In this document: one piece after another, positions 31,557 to 38,002 of the stretch
Position numbering within the stretch: the stretch's first letter is position 1
Layout: each line of letters begins with the position of its first letter
Assembly (NCBI GenBank): GCA_036477795.1
Contig: JAZGDL010000308.1
Location: 1 to 38,002, forward strand
Direction of reading: 5' to 3'
DNA from: JAZGDL01 sp036477795
Lineage (GTDB): Bacteria > Planctomycetota > Phycisphaerae > UBA1845
Length of the DNA: 38,002 nt
Translations under genes and position numbers: made by a program
The notes under the pieces: generated by a model
Database searches by the model: none
Told to the model about the DNA's origin: nothing
The model's input: only the letters and a program-made list of their open reading frames with translations

Positions 31557-31582
31557 CAGCCGGGTTGCGTCGTGGTCTGGGG

Positions 31583-31757
31583 CGAGCGCCGCGGGCCTGC
31601 GGGGCCAAGGAGATCGGTGAGGGCAGCATGCCGTCGGTCCTCGACACCGTCGCCCATGGGCACCGGCGTATGGATCAGGGACCTCCCCATCACGCCGGAT
31701 AGACTTTTGAAAGCAATCCGAGAGAGACAGAAGACAGAGGAATCGATTCCACTATAG
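31583..31757 (+). pseudogene. Relic of a molybdenum hydroxylase large-subunit C-terminus
   Basis: Translated in one frame from 31604, the DNA gives GAKEIGEGSMPSVLDTVAHG. After a net loss of 11 bases it continues in another frame as TGVWIRDLPITPDRLLKAIRE to a stop at 31757. These align with GAKEIGEGSTLPVLGAVAH and TGVWMKDLPITPEKILNAIRE at the end of the protein encoded at 27569-30565. It is the frameshifted 3' end of a second such gene, left behind next to the DUF433/DUF5615/DUF2283 block. Confidence 0.8.
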
Positions 31758-31817
31758 CGCAGAAGCGAGATGTGTGGGGCACGTCCCGTTTGACGATCTT
31801 TGGAAAGGAACTCGGAC

Positions 31818-32372
31818 ATGCACGCATCTGGTCCATTGCCCCCGGACGGCTTTCGGGTTCCAGAACCGCCGGCCCTGCAAACCCGCGCCTCACGTCGCTC
31901 CAAGGTCCTCAAATGGTTTGCTATATGTGGGATTGTGCTCGGGGCTGTGACGTTAGCGATCTTTGCGACGTGCATTTACATAGGCGTGCAAGGACCGGAT
32001 ACGAAAGTCCTGTCCGGGCGGCAACTCCCGGCGAGATTCATGGCACAGATTCGCGCTCTGAACCTTCTCGAACCAGAGGAGCAGATTCACTACTTTTACT
32101 CGGACGCCCTGTTGAACATCGAGGAAGGGATGTACCTGCTAACTGACCGCAAAGTGGTCATATATTCCCGTAGTTATGACGATCCGGCCTTGATCATTCC
32201 CTTCTCCGAGATCGTGGACGTGGAGGTCACCTTCTCCGAATCATGGCTCGAAGACAGCGTCATCGGCTTGAGCTTGGTGGACGACACCTACGCTTCGTTC
32301 CCTGTTTCCAGGGAAGGTGGTGGCGACAAACGGGTGTATGAAGCCCTGAAGAAGATGTGCAAAGTTCCGTAG
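31818..32372 (+). CDS. Membrane-anchored PH-like domain protein
   Basis: A 184-aa protein with one membrane segment (FAICGIVLGAVTLAIFATCI, about 34-53). A soluble region follows: EGMYLLTDRKVVIYSRSYDD and LIIPFSEIVDVEVTFSESW resemble bacterial PH-like (bPH) domains. ATG 31818 with AAGGA upstream is preferred over the TTG at 31800. No partner gene is apparent. Confidence 0.65.
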   Translation: MHASGPLPPDGFRVPEPPALQTRASRRSKVLKWFAICGIVLGAVTLAIFATCIYIGVQGPDTKVLSGRQLPARFMAQIRALNLLEPEEQIHYFYSDALLNIEEGMYLLTDRKVVIYSRSYDDPALIIPFSEIVDVEVTFSESWLEDSVIGLSLVDDTYASFPVSREGGGDKRVYEALKKMCKVP

Positions 32373-32614
32373 GTTGGGTCATTTACCCATCTACTCCCCG
32401 ACCGCGGGCTGCCGGACAGAGGATGGGTTGGCGACGCAATGTACCGGTAGCCAGGGCGGGTCGGTGACCTTCCTTTGCCATCTTGGCTGAAGTGAATGTC
32501 AGCCGGGTCGAAAGCGGATGGTGAAGGCAGGTGAACCACCTGCCCTACGCGACTCAACGCCCTTCGCGAGAAGAAGGCAATTGCAGAATCGATGGCCGGC
32601 GGACGGTCGGCTGG
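32373..32614. other. Gap with dispersed-repeat fragments
   Basis: Between convergent genes. A GGCAGGT/ACCTGCC hairpin (32526-32544, 5-base loop) resembles a planctomycete intergenic repeat and could end either transcript, but has no T-run. No gene seen. Confidence 0.45.
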
Positions 32615-34114
32615 TCAAAACGGCGTGGCCCGCGATAGGAGTTCCAGGCCGGGAAACATGACGAATACGACCGGGTAAAGCAAATAGCGCAAGAGCCCTG
32701 AGTAGATCAGCATCAGAAAGAGAATGAAGCCGTACGGCCGAATGCGATCGTAGATCGGGCCCAGCGTGAGGGGGAACATTTTTTCGAGTACCCAGGAGCC
32801 GTCCAGCGGGGGAATGGGGATGAGATTGAAACAGGCTAAGAACACGTTGATTATGAAACTCAGCTTCAAAATGGTGCACATCGCGCCGAACACCGAAGCC
32901 AAGGGAAACCCGGTCGCGGTAACACCCAGAGTGAAATCGTAGGAGGCAAAGTAGCGCACCTTCGCTTCGGGAATGGCCATGCCGACCATGCAGCCCAGCG
33001 CCAGCAGAAGGGCCAGCGAGGCGGCGGCAATCAATAGATTGACGCCCGGACCGGCGATCGAAATGAGAATATGCGCTCGCCGCGGTCGCGGTACGTGGTC
33101 AACCCGGACCGGTACCGGTCTGGCCCAGCCAAAGACACCAAGGTCGGCCATGAACAGGATCAACGGCAGCAGGATGGTGCCCACGGGGTCGATGTGGGAA
33201 GCGGGGTTCAGCGTCACCCTTCCGTCGCGACGAGCGAAATCGTCACCCAGCCACCACGCGGAGATGGCGTGGCCTGCTTCGTGAAAACTCAGGGATATGA
33301 TCACCACGAACAAGCCCGCGATGATCATGCCCCAGTTGTGATCGCGCTGCCAGAACGACTCAGCCGCCAGCACCGGCGAGGCATCTGTAGCGCCACCCCT
33401 TGTGGGTGGCGCATTCACCAGTGGCGCATTCACCAGACGGCGCCACCCACAAGGGGTGGCGCTACAGCGGTTGTCCTGGCGTTCGGGTGGAGCGGCGATG
33501 TCAAAGACCTGAAACGCTGCAGCAGGTCTGCCACGGTTCTGGGCCATCCCGATGAACGCCAGCGCGTGGACCGCGGCCCCGCCGATCAGAAAGACAAAGG
33601 CGACCCGGCAAAGCACCCGTGAATGATTCCAGGCTCTCGACCGGCGCACCGTCCTGCGATGAGCTACAAGCAGGATGATCGCTGCGACGGCCGGCACAAC
33701 ACCGACGATGGGAACGAACACCATGGACGAGCAAATAACCGCCCAGACCGCCAGCGGCGAAACTTTGGGCCACAGCAGCGGCGCTTGACGGGTCTCATCG
33801 TCTACCAGCACGTCCAACTGTGTAGGCGCTTCCGGAGTTCGCCCGATGTGCCGCAACAATGGTCCAGCCTGCTCGGAGGATAAGATGAAGCCGATCTCAC
33901 GATCGCGGGTGGCAAATCGGATAATGTATCCCTGGCCATGGGGCGCGACGTAGATGTCCTGCATCCACTCGCTTTGCGGCACATCAACCACCTCGTCGGC
34001 CGATCGCAACACCACCCGCCGCGACGGTAACTGGACGCTCCACTCGCGTCGCGCCGCATCCGACCAGGTCGCAACCGGGCCGCCCGAGCGTGAAGTATCT
34101 ATGTCCGTGGTCAT
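32615..34114 (-). CDS. Site-2 protease family (M50) membrane metalloprotease
   Basis: A roughly 500-aa protein. The N-terminal 110 residues are soluble. Two membrane helices follow (about 125-165), then a helix at about 180-195. The M50 core starts with LFVVIISLSFHEAGHAISAW, containing the HExxH zinc motif. Later, FNLIPIPPLDGSWVLE provides the third ligand (the aspartate of PPLDG). It is an intramembrane protease with unknown substrate. An 83-bp palindromic repeat is read in frame before the HExxH helix (33385-33467), giving CSATPCGW and PPTRGGAT. ATG 34114 is chosen; a GTG at 34132 is possible. Divergent from the OPT transporter. Confidence 0.85.
   Translation of the reverse strand: MTTDIDTSRSGGPVATWSDAARREWSVQLPSRRVVLRSADEVVDVPQSEWMQDIYVAPHGQGYIIRFATRDREIGFILSSEQAGPLLRHIGRTPEAPTQLDVLVDDETRQAPLLWPKVSPLAVWAVICSSMVFVPIVGVVPAVAAIILLVAHRRTVRRSRAWNHSRVLCRVAFVFLIGGAAVHALAFIGMAQNRGRPAAAFQVFDIAAPPERQDNRCSATPCGWRRLVNAPLVNAPPTRGGATDASPVLAAESFWQRDHNWGMIIAGLFVVIISLSFHEAGHAISAWWLGDDFARRDGRVTLNPASHIDPVGTILLPLILFMADLGVFGWARPVPVRVDHVPRPRRAHILISIAGPGVNLLIAAASLALLLALGCMVGMAIPEAKVRYFASYDFTLGVTATGFPLASVFGAMCTILKLSFIINVFLACFNLIPIPPLDGSWVLEKMFPLTLGPIYDRIRPYGFILFLMLIYSGLLRYLLYPVVFVMFPGLELLSRATPF
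33385..33467. repeat. Palindromic repeat inserted in the protease gene
   Basis: Two perfect inverted 28-bp arms (33385-33412 and 33440-33467) flank a centre in which TGGCGCATTCACCAG occurs twice in tandem (33407-33436). The duplicated 15-mer encodes LVNAP twice. The repeat matches one I know from planctomycete intergenic DNA. Confidence 0.82.
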
Positions 34115-34153
34115 GTCCTTCTCAGATAGCACGAGTAACCCGCCGCACCAGCG

Positions 34154-34233
34154 GGAAGGTCAAAGGTCCAAGGTCACAAGTCCAGCGCGCCTTCGACCTT
34201 ACGACCTTCGACCTTGGACCTTCCGACCTTCCC
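34154..34233. repeat. Inverted AAGGTCC-type tandem repeats
   Basis: Arms 34154-34176 and 34210-34233 are near-perfect inverted copies built of AAGGTCA/AAGGTCC units. They form a long hairpin between the divergent protease and OPT genes. Confidence 0.7.
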
Positions 34234-34354
34234 GGCGCTGTCATGTTAGTCACAATGTCGTTTCCGGGCAAAGATGCGCGAGGCCGCTCGCAGCGACGGA
34301 CCGGGGCGACTAAGATACCGTCGCCTGCATTGGTGCCATTGACGAGGAGACGCG

Positions 34355-36346
34355 ATGGGCCGGAGAGAGGGACTGAGTGATCAAGCCTATGAGCCGCTTC
34401 CTAAAGGGGAGCGCTACCAACCCTACATCGGGGCCGAGGAAAGTCCGCTGGAGTTCACCGTCAAGGCGGCCATCCCGGGGATCGTGTTCGGTGTGGTGTT
34501 CGGAGCGGCTAATGCCTACCTGGGCTTGCAGGCGGGACTGACCATTTCCACGTCCATCCCCGTCGCGGTGATGACCGTGGCGGCATTTCGGGCCCTGCGC
34601 GGATTGGGGGTGCACGGCACCATTCTCGAAGCCAACATGTCCCAGACCATCGGCTCGGCGTCGAGCTCGGTGGCCAGCGGCGTGATCTTCACCCTGCCGG
34701 CGCTGTTCATGTGGGGCCTGGAGCCCAAGCTGCTGCAAATGACTATGCTGGCCATGTTCGGTGGCCTGCTGGGCGTGCTCTTCATGATTCCGCTACGGCA
34801 GTTTCTGATCGAGCGCGAACACGGCAAACTTCCCTACCCCGAAGGAACAGCCTGTGCCGAGGTGCTGGTCGCCAGCGAGGTGGGCGGTCCCAAGGCCACC
34901 AACGTGTTCATCGGCTTGGGGTTGGGGGCGGCGTTCAAGTTCGTCTTCGGCTGGCTCAAGGTCCTTCCCGGCACCATTCACTTTGGCATCCCCCTGATTC
35001 CTAAAGCCGACCTGGGGATCAAGATGTCGTCGGCCCTGTTCGGCGTGGGCTACATCCTGGGTCCCAAGATCGGTGCGGTCATGGTGGGCGGGGGGCTGCT
35101 GTCGTCGTTGGTCATCATTCCCATTATTGCCGTGTGGGGCGCGGGTCGCTCCGAACCGTTCTATCCGGAAACGCTGAAGCTCATCGCCGAGATGGAACCC
35201 GGCGAGATCTGGCACCGCTATGTGCGTTACATCGGGGCGGGCGCGGTGGCCGCCGCCGGCATCATAACGCTGGTCCGCAGCATCCCCACCATGATAGAGA
35301 GCTTCCGCATCGGCACACGGCAGTTGAAGACCCGTATGGGCGAGACCGGCCAGGATGTTCCGCGCACCGCCCATGACCTGCCCTTGAAGGTTGTCGGCTT
35401 TGGCGTGCTGATCATCGCCGCCGCACTGGCTCTGATACCCCATGTGTTCGGCGCCATCGAAACGTTCGCGATTCGTGCCGCCGCAGCGCTTTGCGTGGTG
35501 GTCTTCGCTTTCTTCTTCGTCACGGTGGCGTCGCGTATCGTAGGTCTTGTCGGCGTCACCTCCAACCCCACCAGCGGCATGACCATTGCGTCGCTGATCG
35601 GCACCTCGGGCGTGTTCGCCGTGATGGGATGGACCGATCAGACCGGCATGGCTGCGGCCCTGACCGTCGGTTGCGTGGTAGCCATCGCCGCGTCCATCGC
35701 GGGCGACACCTCGCAGGACCTCAAGACGGGCTTCCTGTTGGGAGCCACGCCGCGGCGCCAACAGATCGGAGAGTTGATCGGCGTGCTGACCTCAGCAGTA
35801 TTCGTCTGTCTGACGCTGCTGCTCCTGCACCGCGCCTATGGATTCGGGAGCGAGGAGTTGCCGGCCCCTCAAGCCACGTTGATGAAGCTGGTGATCGAAG
35901 GTATGCTTCAAGCCAAGCTGCCCTGGTTGCTCGTGGGCATCGGCGCGGGCATTGCGATCGTGGCGGAACTGGCCCGCATCCCATCTTTGCCTTTTGCGGT
36001 GGGCGTATACCTTCCGGTGTCGACCATGGTGCCGGTGTTTCTCGGGGGCGCGCTGCGCTGGTGGGTGGTTCGGGGCGGGCGGACGGATGAGCAGCGCTCA
36101 GCCCGGCGCGAGCGAGGTGTGCTGGTCGGCTCCGGCCTGGTCGGCGGCGAGGGGCTGTTCGGTGTGGTCATCGCAGCCGTGGTGTTCGTTCGGCTTCGTG
36201 GCGCACCGCCGGGAGTCAGGCCGCCCATGCCGCTCGAAATCGGCACGGACTGGGGAACACCTCTAGCCACGAAACTGGCAGCCGTAGCGGTGTTTTGCGT
36301 TCTCGCATACGTACTAGCCCGCCGCTGTCGAAACACAATGGATTGA
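34355..36346 (+). CDS. OPT-family oligopeptide transporter
   Basis: A 663-aa polytopic membrane protein. The family-defining start PYIGAEESPLEFTVKAAIPG is followed by NAYLGLQAGLTISTSIPVAV. Further signatures are PYPEGTACAEVLVA, NPTSGMTIASLIG and the late LPFAVGVYLPVSTMVPVFLGG. About 14 to 16 hydrophobic helices can be counted. It would import small peptides or metal-ligand complexes with protons. The ATG at 34355 has GAGGAG five bases upstream. No linked gene suggests a particular substrate. Confidence 0.92.
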   Translation: MGRREGLSDQAYEPLPKGERYQPYIGAEESPLEFTVKAAIPGIVFGVVFGAANAYLGLQAGLTISTSIPVAVMTVAAFRALRGLGVHGTILEANMSQTIGSASSSVASGVIFTLPALFMWGLEPKLLQMTMLAMFGGLLGVLFMIPLRQFLIEREHGKLPYPEGTACAEVLVASEVGGPKATNVFIGLGLGAAFKFVFGWLKVLPGTIHFGIPLIPKADLGIKMSSALFGVGYILGPKIGAVMVGGGLLSSLVIIPIIAVWGAGRSEPFYPETLKLIAEMEPGEIWHRYVRYIGAGAVAAAGIITLVRSIPTMIESFRIGTRQLKTRMGETGQDVPRTAHDLPLKVVGFGVLIIAAALALIPHVFGAIETFAIRAAAALCVVVFAFFFVTVASRIVGLVGVTSNPTSGMTIASLIGTSGVFAVMGWTDQTGMAAALTVGCVVAIAASIAGDTSQDLKTGFLLGATPRRQQIGELIGVLTSAVFVCLTLLLLHRAYGFGSEELPAPQATLMKLVIEGMLQAKLPWLLVGIGAGIAIVAELARIPSLPFAVGVYLPVSTMVPVFLGGALRWWVVRGGRTDEQRSARRERGVLVGSGLVGGEGLFGVVIAAVVFVRLRGAPPGVRPPMPLEIGTDWGTPLATKLAAVAVFCVLAYVLARRCRNTMD

Positions 36347-36423
36347 CCCGTTCCACACCTTCGGACAGCGAATAGGGCGGGATAGGGGTAGGGAAGGCCG
36401 GTTGCCCGGTCTCCCCTCCCTCC

Positions 36424-36456
36424 GAACCGTGCGTGCGGATCTCCCGCACACGGCTC
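36424..36456 (-). ncRNA. Group II intron domain V
   Basis: A 33-base hairpin with the AGC near the 5' base of the stem and a short GAGA-like tetraloop, the conserved catalytic domain of group II introns. Confidence 0.75.
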
Positions 36457-36469
36457 TCCGGTCGGTGGT

Positions 36470-37816
36470 TCACCGCGTCGCGGATTGACGGAGCGCGACA
36501 TGGGCTGCTTCCATGCTGAACAACCCATGCGCCGCAAAGAAAGCGTTCGGCCAACAATGATGAGCTGTACCCAAACCACTATGGCGGCTTATTTTGTGAC
36601 GCTGGAGAAGGATGCGTCGCAACCGCCGCCGTAGCCAACCGTCCAAGCCACGAAACACGCTCGTGTACGAGGTGTGCTTGAAGTATTCAAACCACCCCAG
36701 CGTAGTCCGGTTAACATTCGCGATGATAACTCCCAGGCTTTGGCCGTGATTACGCGGCGTCTTCCTGCGAATCGCGTCTTTGAGCTTCTTGAGGCTCTTG
36801 TCACGCGGCCAGCGCTTGCCACCTTCGAAGTGGTAGCCCAGGAAGTCGAAGCCCTGTCGGGCGGCATCGACAATCCGGGTCTTCTCCGGGTGGAGCGTCA
36901 GGCCGGCCTCCGTCGTCCATCGCTGCACTTCGACCAACGCCGCGCGGGCTTCCTCTGCCGTTCGGCACAGGAGGACCATATCGTCGGCGTAGCGCACCAT
37001 CTCTAGGCCTTTCTTGGCCATCAGATGGTCGAGCGCGTCGAGGTAGGCATTGCTGAGCAACGGCGATATCACCGCGCCTTGCGGGCTGCCCGACGTGGGC
37101 GTCCATTCCTCCAGCCCGTCCATGACGCCTTGCGTCAGGAAGGACTCGATCAAAGTCAGCACCCTACCGTCGGCGACCTTGGCGCGGACCCGAGCCATCA
37201 AGGGTTTGTGCGGAATCGTGTCGAAGTAGCTTTGCAAATCGACGTCTACGACGTATGTGTATCCCGCCTTGAGCAGGGCATCCACACGCCGCAGTGCGTT
37301 CTTACAACCTCGACCTGGCCGAAAGCCGTAGCTGTGTTCGGCAAAGTCTCGTTCAAAGATCGGCTCGATCGCACTACGTAGCGCCGCCTGCGCGACACGA
37401 TCGCGAACAGAAGGAATGCCTAACGGGCGGCGCTCCCGGCTCCCCGGCTTGGGGAGGTATACCCGCCGTATTTTCCGCGGGCGGTACGTGCCGGTACGCA
37501 ACTGCTCTGACAGTTCCTTCAGATTCGCTTCCAGACGTGATTCGTACATCGTAATGGTCTGGTGGTCGCAGCCTGCCGCCCCGCCGTTGGCCTGGACCTT
37601 CGCAAAGGCCGCCAACAGATTCGGCAAGCTGTAGACCTTGTCAATCAGGCTGAACCATACACCTCCTTTCACCCCTCTTTCGAGGGCCGTCAACATGCGA
37701 TCCGTCCAGACCGCGCGTTCCGTCCACGCCCAGCGAGCGTGGATTTCTCCGGCTTGTCTAGCTCCGGCACTCCGGAGCACTGACGCCGGTGTTGATTCGC
37801 ACGCGTCCTGACTCAT
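36470..37816 (-). CDS. ltrA: Group II intron-encoded reverse transcriptase/maturase
   Basis: A 448-aa protein. The reverse transcriptase region includes RVYLPKPGSRERRPLGIPSV, YGFRPGRGCKNALRR, SGSPQGAVISPLLSNAYLD and the catalytic RYADDMVLL. The maturase X domain follows, with WFEYFKHTSY. No HNH endonuclease domain is present at the C-terminus, so insertion would rely on replication forks or single-stranded targets as in other endonuclease-less introns. The protein acts with the intron RNA in splicing and retrohoming. ATG 37816 has AAGGTGG four bases upstream. Confidence 0.9.
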   Translation of the reverse strand: MSQDACESTPASVLRSAGARQAGEIHARWAWTERAVWTDRMLTALERGVKGGVWFSLIDKVYSLPNLLAAFAKVQANGGAAGCDHQTITMYESRLEANLKELSEQLRTGTYRPRKIRRVYLPKPGSRERRPLGIPSVRDRVAQAALRSAIEPIFERDFAEHSYGFRPGRGCKNALRRVDALLKAGYTYVVDVDLQSYFDTIPHKPLMARVRAKVADGRVLTLIESFLTQGVMDGLEEWTPTSGSPQGAVISPLLSNAYLDALDHLMAKKGLEMVRYADDMVLLCRTAEEARAALVEVQRWTTEAGLTLHPEKTRIVDAARQGFDFLGYHFEGGKRWPRDKSLKKLKDAIRRKTPRNHGQSLGVIIANVNRTTLGWFEYFKHTSYTSVFRGLDGWLRRRLRRILLQRHKISRHSGLGTAHHCWPNAFFAAHGLFSMEAAHVALRQSATR

Positions 37817-37890
37817 GCATCCACCTTCCTGCGTCCCTTTGCTCGACGGGCATTACCCCGCTTCAACGCTCCTATCCCGGATTATTCATA

Positions 37891-37916
37891 CCGCAGAGAG
37901 CGCAGAGAGCGCAGAG
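37891..37916. repeat. Nonamer array (CGCAGAGAG), third site
   Basis: Three units, on the plus strand CCGCAGAGAG repeated, about 75 bases upstream of the reverse transcriptase start. It lies where intron domains I-III would be expected. Confidence 0.75.
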
Positions 37917-38002
37917 TATTATTGGGAATGAAGTTACGGTCGAATTCCAGTTCGTGCTGTCTTGACAGTGTGTCTCTCATTCGTGCTACGCTAACCCGGC
38001 TA

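Larger units (their letters stand above)
36382..37816 (-). mobile_element. Group II intron, 3' part with encoded reverse transcriptase
   Basis: Downstream of the reverse transcriptase gene on its strand lies a domain V-like hairpin at 36424-36456, with AGAGCCGTGTGCGG and CCGCACGCACGGTTC arms. A domain VI-like hairpin and a CCTACCCCTAT 3' end near 36382 follow. The ribozyme domains I-III expected upstream of the gene are not identified in 37817-38002. Confidence 0.7.

Overview
The window looks like a chromosomal segment from a GC-rich bacterium, most likely a planctomycete (Phycisphaerae or Pirellulales-like). This rests on several dispersed repeats that I associate with planctomycete genomes (the 25-bp SPKRQRG-coding repeat, the CTCCCTTACGGTC repeat and the TAGCGCCACCCCTTGTGGG palindrome), because no rRNA or marker gene is present. 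Most genes lie on the minus strand in one long, tightly packed operon.

Layout. Positions 1-4,030 hold the start of a lipoprotein gene running off the left edge, a HAD phosphatase and comEC. A 580-bp gap follows. From about 23.4 kb down to 4.6 kb, on the minus strand, runs a 15-gene operon for anaerobic aromatic degradation. In transcription order it reads: oah (ring hydrolase), an SDR dehydrogenase, a thiolase, dch (dienoyl-CoA hydratase), had (6-hydroxycyclohexenoyl-CoA dehydrogenase), a GxxExxY protein, an HgdB-like dehydratase subunit with its activase, a four-helix-bundle S23-like protein, a 1,154-aa multidomain acyl-CoA ligase, a 3-hydroxyacyl-CoA dehydrogenase/enoyl-CoA hydratase fusion, then bcrC-bcrB-bcrA-bcrD. 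Together these cover reduction of benzoyl-CoA, modified beta-oxidation, ring opening and subsequent beta-oxidation. A divergent TetR regulator sits at 23.5 kb behind two face-off promoters. Downstream of tetR, on the plus strand, are the FAD subunit and the fused FeS/molybdopterin subunit of a 4-hydroxybenzoyl-CoA reductase-like enzyme, which would feed benzoyl-CoA into the pathway. The two are separated by a cluster of toxin-antitoxin-type genes (DUF4258/YgiT twice, HicBA), with DUF433/DUF5615/DUF2283 and a molybdoprotein gene relic beyond. The right end holds a PH-like membrane protein, a site-2 protease, an OPT transporter and a group II intron reverse transcriptase.

The most unusual aspect is the short tandem repeats. 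Heptamer arrays (GATTGAC/GATTGGG; a second family CTGATAA), octamer arrays (GGCACGAA) and nonamer arrays (CGCAGAGAG) sit at or inside the stop codons of most operon genes. Two small orphan genes, the four-helix-bundle S23-like gene and the GxxExxY gene, are each bounded by inverted arrays, one of heptamers and one of nonamers. The same repeat families, or other dispersed palindromes, also appear in frame inside three large coding sequences. This suggests a class of repeat-bounded small elements, recalling 23S rRNA intervening sequences that encode S23 proteins. That model is inference; the arrays, their positions and their orientations are directly visible.
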